Assembly (NCBI GenBank): GCA_900556935.1 | Contig: USQL01000049.1 | Span: 1 to 16,766, forward strand | DNA: 16,766 nucleotides | From: an uncultured Eubacteriales bacterium | Lineage (GTDB): Bacteria; Bacillota; Clostridia; Oscillospirales; Oscillospiraceae | Direction: 5' to 3' | In this document: positions 1-5,952 of the stretch, piece after piece | Layout of the letters: each line of letters begins with the position of its first letter | Numbering within the stretch: position 1 is the first letter of the stretch | The notes under the pieces: generated by a model | The model's database searches: none | What the model saw: the letters and a program-made list of their open reading frames with translations, nothing else | Told to the model about the DNA's origin: nothing | Translations under genes and position numbers: made by a program

Positions 1-650
1 GCTTCATCGACACCGCCGGTATGCGCCGGAAGAGCAAGGTGGACGATGCCATTGAAAAATACTCCAATATGCGCTCCGTCAGCGCCATTGACCGGGCAGA
101 CGTGTGCCTTATTCTGATTGATGCCAACGAGGGCGTTACCGAGCAGGACACCAAGATTGCGGGTCTGGTCCACGAGGCCGGAAAGGCCGCGGTGATTGTC
201 GTCAACAAGTGGGATGCCGTGGCCGACAAGGAAACCAACACCATGCGGGACATGGAGGCCAAGGTCCGTCAGGGCCTGAGCTACATGCTCTACGCCCCGG
301 TAATTTTCCTCTCCGCCTTGACCGGTGCCCGGTGTGAAAAGCTGTTCGACACCATCCAGGAGGTCCACAAGCAGAACACCAGCCGCATCACCACCGGCAA
401 TCTGAACGCCGTGCTGGCCGATGCCACCGCCCGGGTACAGCCGCCTACGGACAAGGGCCGCCGCCTGAAAATCTACTATATGACCCAGGCCGGGACCAAG
501 CCCCCCCACTTTGTCATTTTCTGCAACGACGCAAGACTTTTCCACTTCTCCTATCAACGGTATCTGGAAAACCAGATTCGGGAGGTCTTCGGCCTGCAGG
601 GTACGCCCATCCGAATCACCATCCGGCAAAAGGGCGATAAGGAGGAATAA
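1..650 (+). CDS. der: Ribosome-biogenesis GTPase Der (EngA), 3' part
   Basis: Der is a tandem-GTPase factor that assists assembly of the 50S ribosomal subunit in the cytoplasm. Only about the last 215 residues are inside the window; the 5' end is cut off by the window edge, and the frame is open from base 3. What is visible is the second G domain and the C-terminal KH-like domain. The G3 motif DTAG lies at the very start, the G4 motif NKWD about residue 68, and the G5 motif SAL about residue 104. The typical Der tail GTPIRITIR is near the end. The 3' end carries the GGAGG at 641-645 that serves plsY, and the stop codon is 3 bases before the plsY start, so the genes are probably co-transcribed. 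The family call is firm. Confidence 0.96.
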   Translation, partial: FIDTAGMRRKSKVDDAIEKYSNMRSVSAIDRADVCLILIDANEGVTEQDTKIAGLVHEAGKAAVIVVNKWDAVADKETNTMRDMEAKVRQGLSYMLYAPVIFLSALTGARCEKLFDTIQEVHKQNTSRITTGNLNAVLADATARVQPPTDKGRRLKIYYMTQAGTKPPHFVIFCNDARLFHFSYQRYLENQIREVFGLQGTPIRITIRQKGDKEE

Positions 651-653
651 GCT

Positions 654-1280
654 GTGGCTGTTTCCATTGTGCTGGTGTGCATTGTCAGCTACCTGCTGGG
701 CAACCTCAACGGGGCAATTCTTCTGTCCCGTTTTGTAGAAAAGGACGATGTCCGCCGCCATGGCAGCGGCAACGCCGGATTTACCAACTTTTTCCGCAGC
801 TACGGCAAGGCAACCTCCCTGCTGGTGATTCTGATTGACGGTCTGAAAACCGCCGCGGCCTGTGTGCTTGGCGGTCTGCTGCTGGGAAAATGGGGCCTTA
901 GAACCGAGGGAATGCTCCTGGGCGGCATGACGGCAACCCTGGGCCATGACTTCCCCGTCCTGCTTGGCTTTCACGGCGGCAAGGGCATTGTCTGCGGCTT
1001 TACCGCCGCCCTGGTCACCGACTGGCGGATTGGGCTGATTCTGCTGGCCGTCTTTGCCATTGTCTATTTCCTGACCAAATACGTCTCCCTGGCCTCCTGC
1101 CTGTGCGCGGTGGGCTTTGGCCCGTTCTTTGTTCTTTTCTACCCCGGCCGTCCCTTTGTGTGGGCCCTGGCCCTGGCCATGGCACTTTTGGCCCTGGTGC
1201 TGCACCGGGAGAACATCGGGCGGCTGCTGAAGGGACAGGAGCGGAAAACCGACTTTTTCCACAAAGGAGAAACGAAATGA
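654..1280 (+). CDS. plsY: Acyl-phosphate:glycerol-3-phosphate acyltransferase PlsY
   Basis: PlsY is an integral membrane enzyme that transfers an acyl group from acyl-phosphate to sn-glycerol-3-phosphate, giving lysophosphatidic acid, the first committed step of phospholipid synthesis in most Gram-positive bacteria. The 208-residue length is normal for the family. The three family motifs are present: GSGNAGFTN about residue 38, GHDFP followed by HGGKG about residues 98-110, and the C-terminal HRENIGRLLKG. Several hydrophobic membrane segments separate them. The start is a GTG at 654, chosen because GGAGG (641-645) lies 8 bases upstream. The stop overlaps the gpsA start by 4 bases (ATGA), indicating translational coupling to the gene that makes its substrate. 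Confidence 0.97.
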   Translation: MAVSIVLVCIVSYLLGNLNGAILLSRFVEKDDVRRHGSGNAGFTNFFRSYGKATSLLVILIDGLKTAAACVLGGLLLGKWGLRTEGMLLGGMTATLGHDFPVLLGFHGGKGIVCGFTAALVTDWRIGLILLAVFAIVYFLTKYVSLASCLCAVGFGPFFVLFYPGRPFVWALALAMALLALVLHRENIGRLLKGQERKTDFFHKGETK

Positions 1281-2272
1281 AGACCGCCGTCATTGGTGCC
1301 GGTGCCTGGGGCACGGCCCTGGCCATCCAGCTGTGCAAAAACGGTCACGAGACCGCCCTGTGGTTCCGGGACCCGGAAAAGGCCCGGGCCGCCGGGGAAA
1401 GCCGCTGCAACCCCAGGCTGAAAAACGTTCCGCTTCCCGAAGCGCTTTTGCTCACCGCGGATGCCCAATGTGTCCGGGGCTGCAAAATCGTGGTCATCGC
1501 CGCCCCCTCCTTCCCCATCCGCTCCGTGTGCAAAACCGTTGCTCCCTTTCTGGATAAGGACACCGTCATGGTCTCCGTCACCAAGGGCATCGAGACCGGA
1601 ACCCTGCTGCGCATGAGCCAGATTGTGGCCCAGGAGACCGGCCACCCGGTGGTGGCCCTTTCCGGCCCCTGCCATGCGGAGGAGGTGGCCATTCAGATGC
1701 CCACCGGCTGCCTTGCCGCCTGTGAGGACAGGGCCCTTGCGGAACTTGTCCAGGACGCCTTTATGTCCGATACCTTCCGGGTCTATACCAGCCCCGATGC
1801 CATTGGGGCTGAGCTGGGCGGCGCGCTGAAAAACGTCATCGCCCTGTGTGCCGGTGTGGTCACCGGCCTTGGCTACGGGGACAACACCCGGGCCATGCTT
1901 ATGACCCGGGGACTGACGGAAATCGCCAGGCTGGGCGTGTCCATGGGGGCAAAAAAAGAGACCCTGGCGGGTCTTTCCGGAGTGGGCGATCTGATTGTCA
2001 CCTGCACCTCCGGCCACTCCCGGAACCGGCAGGCCGGTATTCTCATCGGCCAGGGCCGCACCGTTCAGCAGGCCATGGCCGAGGTAGGCGCTGTGGTGGA
2101 AGGGTACTATGCCACCGCCTCCGCCTGGGAGCTGTGCCAAAAGGAAGGGGTAGAGATGCCCATTGTCAGCGCCGCCTACCAGGTGCTGTATCAGAACGCA
2201 AACCCGAAGGACGTGGTCCGGAATCTGCTGAAACGTCAAAAAAAGGCGGAATCCGAGGACCTGGGCTGGTAA
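1277..2272 (+). CDS. gpsA: NAD(P)-dependent glycerol-3-phosphate dehydrogenase GpsA
   Basis: GpsA reduces dihydroxyacetone phosphate to sn-glycerol-3-phosphate in the cytosol, supplying the acceptor used by PlsY encoded just upstream. The protein is 331 residues, the usual length. It opens with the Rossmann dinucleotide-binding motif GAGAWGTALA (residues 7-16). The C-terminal catalytic domain has the conserved ALKNVIAL segment with its catalytic lysine, followed by GYGDNTRAM and the GLSGVGDL..T..SRN signature. The frame is open much further upstream inside plsY, but ATG 1277 is the start because AAAGGAG lies 7 bases before it and the Rossmann motif follows directly. It overlaps plsY by 4 bases and is followed after 12 bases by the AraC-type gene. 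Confidence 0.98.
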   Translation: MKTAVIGAGAWGTALAIQLCKNGHETALWFRDPEKARAAGESRCNPRLKNVPLPEALLLTADAQCVRGCKIVVIAAPSFPIRSVCKTVAPFLDKDTVMVSVTKGIETGTLLRMSQIVAQETGHPVVALSGPCHAEEVAIQMPTGCLAACEDRALAELVQDAFMSDTFRVYTSPDAIGAELGGALKNVIALCAGVVTGLGYGDNTRAMLMTRGLTEIARLGVSMGAKKETLAGLSGVGDLIVTCTSGHSRNRQAGILIGQGRTVQQAMAEVGAVVEGYYATASAWELCQKEGVEMPIVSAAYQVLYQNANPKDVVRNLLKRQKKAESEDLGW

Positions 2273-2284
2273 AAAGAGGTGTCG

Positions 2285-2677
2285 ATGGACAGCAGCGCTC
2301 TTTTGCCCGGAAAAGCCCTGGTCCGCAGGCTGCGGGCCAGGCCAAGGCAGCAATATATCCGGGATGCCCAGGCCTTTTTGCTGGCCAACCGGGCCCGCCC
2401 GGGGCTGGAGGTCCGGGAGGCCGCCCAGGCCCTGCACCTCAGCGAAAGCTACCTGTGCCGCCTGTTCCGGCAGGAAACCGGCGAAACACCGGGGGCCTGC
2501 CTGACCCGATACCGCATGGAGCTGGCCCTGGAGCTGCTGCTGACCACTCGGGCCCCTGTCTGGCAGGTGGCCCAGGACTGCGGCTACCGGGATATGGAGG
2601 CCTTCTACCGAAACTTCCGGGCACACACCGGCTCCACCCCTGACGCTTACCGAAAAGCAAACAGAAATGACCCCTGA
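2285..2677 (+). CDS. Small AraC-type helix-turn-helix protein without sensor domain
   Basis: A 130-residue protein that is almost entirely an AraC/XylS DNA-binding domain. The first HTH is near residues 45-65 (ALHLSESYLCRLFRQETG). The second is near residues 93-118 and has the typical pattern VAQDCGYRDMEAFYRNFRAHTGSTPDAYR. The N-terminal 30 or so residues are basic, and no ligand-binding or dimerisation domain is present. ATG 2285 is chosen because AGAGG ends 5 bases before it; a GTG at 2279 overlaps that site and is less likely. It sits 12 bases after gpsA and is probably the last gene of the der-plsY-gpsA operon. The stop codon lies inside the left arm of the terminator hairpin. Its targets are unknown. 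It may be a reduced autonomous regulator or the surviving domain of a longer one. Confidence 0.85.
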   Translation: MDSSALLPGKALVRRLRARPRQQYIRDAQAFLLANRARPGLEVREAAQALHLSESYLCRLFRQETGETPGACLTRYRMELALELLLTTRAPVWQVAQDCGYRDMEAFYRNFRAHTGSTPDAYRKANRNDP

Positions 2678-2716
2678 CGAACCGCTCATGCGTTTTCTCG
2701 TCAGGGGTCATTTCTC
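2663..2716. terminator. Perfect 18-bp hairpin closing the der-plsY-gpsA operon
   Basis: The arms 2663-2680 and 2699-2716 are exact reverse complements (AGAAATGACCCCTGACGA and its partner) around an 18-base loop. The right arm ends in TTTCT and the following DNA is T-rich, as expected for a rightward rho-independent terminator. The stem also faces the leftward transcript from the 2982-3010 promoter, so it may end both. The AraC-type gene's stop codon (2675-2677) lies within the left arm. Confidence 0.8.
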
Positions 2717-2743
2717 TTCGCTCTTATTATCTAACATCCTTGG

Positions 2744-2929
2744 TTAACCTCTCTTTCTGCAGATTCTGGGGCCGCCATCTGCCTTTGACTGTCTCCGCGA
2801 TACAGTGTACTTCTTGATAAAGCCGGCAATAAACTCTATGGAATCGGAGATATCCAGACGGCACTGCCCTTGGCCCAGTTTGGAAAGGCCCATCGGTCTG
2901 ATACCCTTTTCTTCATTGTTTCTTCTCAA
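2744..2929 (-). CDS. Possible small protein or sRNA unit, unrecognised
   Basis: This is a leftward open frame of up to 61 codons. It begins at a TTG (2927-2929) or, giving a 49-residue product, at an ATG (2891-2893) preceded by a weak AAAGGG about 10 bases upstream. The predicted product is hydrophilic and basic at its C-terminus, with one mildly hydrophobic stretch (SIEFIAGFIKKYTV). I do not recognise it. It is listed because a strong leftward promoter (2982-3010) starts just upstream and the hairpin at 2663-2716 lies downstream, defining a transcript of roughly 300 bases with this as its longest frame. Neither start has a good ribosome binding site, so an untranslated RNA is an equally reasonable reading. 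Nothing else occupies 2717-2980. Confidence 0.3.
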   Translation of the reverse strand: MRRNNEEKGIRPMGLSKLGQGQCRLDISDSIEFIAGFIKKYTVSRRQSKADGGPRICRKRG

Positions 2930-2981
2930 AGTCCTGTATGGTTTTTCTTTGAGCTCCTTGGTATCTTTCCTTTGTGTCTAA

Positions 2982-3010
2982 AGTATAGCACAATATTTTG
3001 ATTCTTTCAA
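2982..3010 (-). promoter_or_regulatory. Leftward SigA-type promoter
   Basis: Read on the minus strand, the -35 box TTGAAA (3005-3010) is followed after 17 bases by the -10 box TATACT (2982-2987). A TG one base before the -10 gives an extended -10. Transcription would start near 2975 and run left toward the small frame at 2744-2929. Confidence 0.7.
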
Positions 3011-3016
3011 GATGTA

Positions 3017-3030
3017 ATATTGTACAATAT
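3017..3030. promoter_or_regulatory. Operator-like palindrome ATATTGTACAATAT
   Basis: This is a perfect 14-bp palindrome lying 6 bases upstream of the leftward -35 box, between the two divergent promoters. The dyad extends outward as ATGTA (3012-3016) and TACAT (3032-3036) with one extra base at 3031. A half-site-like AATATT recurs inside the leftward promoter spacer. Placement and symmetry suggest a dimeric repressor or activator site. The regulator is not identified. Confidence 0.45.
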
Positions 3031-3080
3031 CTACATATTTTCTTTGTATCTATTGCACATTTGTTTTCTTGTTGTATCTT

Positions 3081-3096
3081 TTTGCGTTTTCGCAAA
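3081..3096. promoter_or_regulatory. Short dyad TTTGCG-TTTT-CGCAAA upstream of the FmdE-like gene promoter
   Basis: A 6-bp perfect dyad with a TTTT centre ends 6 bases before the -35 box of the rightward promoter (3103-3108). It could be a second operator half-site arrangement. A transcription-termination role is unlikely because no gene precedes it closely. Confidence 0.3.
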
Positions 3097-3102
3097 GAAG
3101 CG

Positions 3103-3131
3103 TTGACAACAGGTACGGCATTCCTTATAAT
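3103..3131 (+). promoter_or_regulatory. Perfect consensus SigA promoter of the FmdE-like gene
   Basis: TTGACA (3103-3108), a 17-base spacer and TATAAT (3126-3131) match the vegetative consensus exactly. Transcription should start near 3138, giving a leader of about 40 bases with a strong AGAGGAGG before the ATG at 3177. With such a strong promoter, regulation is more likely by repression. Confidence 0.88.
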
Positions 3132-3176
3132 GTAGGAAACAGTATTTCTATATTGATAGAAAGAGGAGGATATCTT

Positions 3177-3710
3177 ATGCGTCTTTTCCGGTCTGCCAAC
3201 CGTATCGATTCCTTTTGGGAGCTGGCTCAGAGCTTTCACGGCATGGCCTGTCCCCTGCTCGCCCTGGGGGTCCGGATCTGTGACACGGCCCTCAGCAAGC
3301 TGCAGCTGGAAAATCCGGAGCCCGGGCGGCTGGTCTGCGTCTCCGAATTTGACGGCTGCTGCGTGGATGCCATTCAGGCCTGCCTGCACTGCACCACCGG
3401 CACCAAGCACCTGCTGTTTTACAAAACCGGCAAGCTGATTTTCAACGTTTACGACCTCTCCACAGGGGCTTCTGTACGGATGTGCGCCCTGCCCCGGCTG
3501 GCCGATACCATCCGGGGCACGGACCCTAAGGAGATTCTGAACGCCCCGGTGGAGGACCTCTTTACCTTTGAGCAGGCCCATCCCCTGACCAGCCGGACTC
3601 TGCGCAAGGTCACGCGAACCTGCTCCACCCCCGGCCCCGCGGTTCCCAGCCGGACCTCCGGCGTTCAGGACTGCCCGGACCAGTTCCGCAAATTTGATAT
3701 TCCAAACTGA
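3177..3710 (+). CDS. FmdE-domain protein (formylmethanofuran dehydrogenase subunit E-like)
   Basis: A 177-residue cytosolic protein related to the FmdE domain, found both in methanogen formylmethanofuran dehydrogenase and in many stand-alone bacterial proteins linked to molybdenum or metal metabolism. The domain fills residues 10-125. It has FHGMACPLLALGVR near residue 19, FDGCCVDAIQ near residue 58, and CLHCTTGTKHLLFYKTGK near residues 70-87, which correspond to the family's Cys/His metal-binding elements. The usual HGHxCP is HGMxCP here, so one histidine ligand is replaced. The last 45 residues are rich in Pro, Thr and Arg and probably disordered. ATG 3177 follows AGAGGAGG at a good distance. 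No molybdenum or methanofuran genes are nearby, so the substrate is unknown. It is convergent with the histidine kinase gene. Confidence 0.8.
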   Translation: MRLFRSANRIDSFWELAQSFHGMACPLLALGVRICDTALSKLQLENPEPGRLVCVSEFDGCCVDAIQACLHCTTGTKHLLFYKTGKLIFNVYDLSTGASVRMCALPRLADTIRGTDPKEILNAPVEDLFTFEQAHPLTSRTLRKVTRTCSTPGPAVPSRTSGVQDCPDQFRKFDIPN

Positions 3711-3733
3711 TATTCTTCTGTGATATCCCAGCC

Positions 3734-5053
3734 CTACCCCCGCAGCATCAGCTTCGCGTGGAAGATGCCGTCGCTGTATTCAAAGCTGCTGGCACCGCCG
3801 GACTGTTCCGCAATATGGCGGACGGACTGTAGGCCTATGCCGCTCCCCTTTCGTTTCCGGGACTGAAACACCCCGTTTCTCTCCCGGATTTCCCCGTCAA
3901 AGGCATTCTCGGTTTCAATCAGGAGCAGCTTGTCCCCATGCAGATAGGCCTTTAACCGGATATAGCGCCTGTCCCATTCCGTTTTCAGACTTGCCTCCAG
4001 GGCGTTTTCCAGCAGATTGGCCAGCACCAGGCAGGTGTCCATCTCATTGGTCGGGATTTCTTCCGGCAAATCCAGCTCCGTTTGGATGGGAATGCCTTCC
4101 CGCCTTGCCTGGGCGCAGTAGAAGCTCACCACACTGTCCACGGCCCGATTTTCACACAAGCCCATATCCAGGCTTGGAATGCGGGAAACAGCGGAAGAGA
4201 CATAGGCTTTGATTTTTTCCAGGTCGCCCTCCTCTGCCAGGGCGGAAATCTGCAGGAAGTGATGGCGCAAGTCGTGCCGGGCCTGCCGGGCCTCCTCAAT
4301 GGATGCCTTGAGATTTTCATAGCGCTGCTGCTGCATGAGCAGCAGCTGATTCTCCCGCTGGAGCCTGGCATTCCGGTTCAGGCTGTTTGCCATCCACAAA
4401 AAGACAGCGCTGAACCACAAAAGCAGAACCAGCAGCGCGATGCTGATGACCAGGTACCCCTGCAGCACCCGGCCTGTATAGAGCGTCGTCTGGTAATGGG
4501 GAATCATAAACAGACTCAGCGCGATAAACCCCAGGGGCAGCACCCAGAAGACATACCAGGTCTGGGCAAAATTCTCATCCTCCACCATTTCCCGCACGCC
4601 GTGGGCCGCGGGATAGTGGGCCGCCGCCACAAACAGCCAGCAAAGGAGATTGTAGCACACCCCCGCCCCCAGGCAGAGCCATGGGGTGGAATTCACCCCG
4701 TGGGCATTCATCAAAATGGCTGCGTCAATTCCCCGGGAAATGCTTTTGATGCAGGCAAAGACGGCGCAAACCGTCAGCGCAACCGTTCCGGATTTCCACA
4801 CGGAGATCCGGAGCGATTTTATATAGGCAGCCGTCGCCGCAAGGGCCAGCGGCCACAGCACCGAAGCCGTCGGGATGCCGCGGCGCTGGCACAATACGCC
4901 CCCCGCCATGGTAAGCATCACCAGCGCCGGTGCCATCCACATCAGGCACTGCCGTGCCGGGTACTTTAAATAAGCCTTCATGGGAAAGTAGGCAAGCAGC
5001 ACCCCGGGAAGGACAACGCTCAGCTCCAGCATCGGGCGCAGAACCTCTGTCAT
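3734..5053 (-). CDS. Sensor histidine kinase, AgrC/LytS-like GHKL type
   Basis: A 439-residue membrane sensor kinase. About seven hydrophobic segments fill residues 1-222 (for example 8-25, 38-54, 62-79, 88-105, 124-145, 166-184 and 198-222), with no extracellular domain of any size, suggesting a small or membrane-embedded signal. A short coiled coil (residues 223-258) leads to the phospho-acceptor region ARHDLRHHF with H260. The ATPase domain has the N box LANLLENALEA (N350) and the G box KGSGIGLQ (residues 402-409). This is the HPK10/GHKL architecture that partners LytTR regulators. Its start overlaps the stop of the regulator gene by 4 bases, so the pair is translationally coupled. The likely response target is the divergent lipoprotein gene at 5953. 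Confidence 0.92.
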   Translation of the reverse strand: MTEVLRPMLELSVVLPGVLLAYFPMKAYLKYPARQCLMWMAPALVMLTMAGGVLCQRRGIPTASVLWPLALAATAAYIKSLRISVWKSGTVALTVCAVFACIKSISRGIDAAILMNAHGVNSTPWLCLGAGVCYNLLCWLFVAAAHYPAAHGVREMVEDENFAQTWYVFWVLPLGFIALSLFMIPHYQTTLYTGRVLQGYLVISIALLVLLLWFSAVFLWMANSLNRNARLQRENQLLLMQQQRYENLKASIEEARQARHDLRHHFLQISALAEEGDLEKIKAYVSSAVSRIPSLDMGLCENRAVDSVVSFYCAQARREGIPIQTELDLPEEIPTNEMDTCLVLANLLENALEASLKTEWDRRYIRLKAYLHGDKLLLIETENAFDGEIRERNGVFQSRKRKGSGIGLQSVRHIAEQSGGASSFEYSDGIFHAKLMLRG

Positions 5054-5772
5054 ACCGTCCTCCCCCTTTGCAGCAGAAACTCCATCAATTCCTGACGCGC
5101 AGATTTCGCCAACTCCTGGTTGACCTGCACCCGGCTGCCGTCCTCCATCGTAAAGGCGGACTCCCCAAAGTCAACCGTGTGCTCCAGATTCACAACCGTA
5201 CCCCGTCCGCAGATGAAAAACCGCTTTTCCTCCCGTAGAGGTGCCGTAAAGGTTTTAAAGGGCATACGGGTTGCCAGGACCCGACCGGCGGTGGTGTGGA
5301 CATAGATCATATGGGCGTAGTGCTCGGCATAGAGGATGTCTCCATAGCGGAGCTCCAGCTCGCTTCCCTCCACCTTCAGCCGCATCACCTTACCCGGGCT
5401 GGGCATGCGTTCCAGCAGCTCCTCCACAAGGTTTTCCAACGCCTCATCCGTAAAGGGCTTTACCAGGTAATGCAGTGCCCGGACCTGAAAGCCCTCCAGG
5501 GCATGGTCCGTAGAAGTGGTGGTAAACACAATCTGGCATTTGCTTCCCTCCCGGCGCAAAGCCTTCGCCACCTCCATGCCGCTGATTCCGCCCATATAGA
5601 TATCCAGGAAGGCCACCGGAAACGGCCGCTGCTTCGCCGCCTCCAGGAAATCCTCCCCGCTTTCAAACTCCGAAAAATCCGCCCGGACCCCCCGGGATTC
5701 CAGCTGCTGTGTCAGCTTTTTTCGCAGCCGCTCCCGCTCTTCTGACAAATCATCCACCAGCGCAATTTCCAT
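5050..5772 (-). CDS. LytTR-family response regulator
   Basis: A 240-residue two-domain regulator of the AgrA/LytR class. The receiver domain covers residues 1-115, with acidic residues D7 and D8, phospho-acceptor D57 in FLDIYMGG, T84 and K105 in LVKPF. The LytTR DNA-binding domain covers about residues 128-235, with the typical pattern of short beta strands (EGSELELRYGDILYAE, RRFFICGRG-like segment, VNLEHTV). ATG 5770-5772 is preferred because AGGAG lies 9 bases upstream. An ATG three codons earlier (5781) abuts that site. It is the first gene of a leftward operon with the kinase. LytTR proteins bind paired direct repeats upstream of a promoter, and such a pair occurs at 5848-5877. Confidence 0.93.
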   Translation of the reverse strand: MEIALVDDLSEERERLRKKLTQQLESRGVRADFSEFESGEDFLEAAKQRPFPVAFLDIYMGGISGMEVAKALRREGSKCQIVFTTTSTDHALEGFQVRALHYLVKPFTDEALENLVEELLERMPSPGKVMRLKVEGSELELRYGDILYAEHYAHMIYVHTTAGRVLATRMPFKTFTAPLREEKRFFICGRGTVVNLEHTVDFGESAFTMEDGSRVQVNQELAKSARQELMEFLLQRGRTV

Positions 5773-5803
5773 ACCGCTCATCTCCTCTGTCTAACTTTGG
5801 TTC

Positions 5804-5812
5804 ATTATAGCA
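5804..5812 (-). promoter_or_regulatory. Extended -10 promoter of the two-component operon
   Basis: On the minus strand TATAAT (5804-5809) is preceded by TGC, an extended -10. No convincing -35 is present 17 bases upstream, which fits a promoter dependent on an activator or on the extended -10. The same TGTGCTATA sequence forms the -10 region of the leftward promoter at 2982-3010. Confidence 0.55.
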
Positions 5813-5847
5813 CATTTTGAAACACGCGGCTATTCCTCCCGTGAGAA

Positions 5848-5877
5848 TTCGTGCCAAAACCTGGGCTTTCGTGCCGA
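5848..5877. promoter_or_regulatory. Paired direct repeat, putative LytTR-regulator binding site
   Basis: TTCGTGCCAA (5848-5857) is repeated as TTCGTGCCGA (5868-5877), one mismatch in ten, with starts 20 bases apart, about two helical turns. The second copy ends 5 bases before the -35 box of the lipoprotein promoter, the classic position for an activator. LytTR proteins are known to bind two roughly 9-10 bp direct repeats about two turns apart. The match to this particular regulator is inferred from position only. Confidence 0.6.
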
Positions 5878-5882
5878 CTCCC

Positions 5883-5910
5883 TTGAAATAGACCAAATCC
5901 ATTCTATACT
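5883..5910 (+). promoter_or_regulatory. Promoter of the lipoprotein gene
   Basis: TTGAAA (5883-5888), a 16-base spacer and TATACT (5905-5910). The one-base-short spacer and imperfect boxes fit a promoter needing activation. The start point would be near 5917, leaving a leader of about 35 bases. Confidence 0.65.
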
Positions 5911-5952
5911 AAAGCCAAGGAACCCCAATCTAAGAACATGGAGGAACTGAGG

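Noticed and set aside
1139..2689. A 516-codon frame antisense to gpsA and the AraC-type gene
   Set aside because: Gly/Pro-rich shadow frame crossing three real genes and part of the terminator; no translation signal.
2913..3581. A 222-codon leftward frame covering the FmdE-like gene and its promoter
   Set aside because: It runs against a clear gene with a consensus promoter and strong ribosome binding site, and through two AT-rich promoters.
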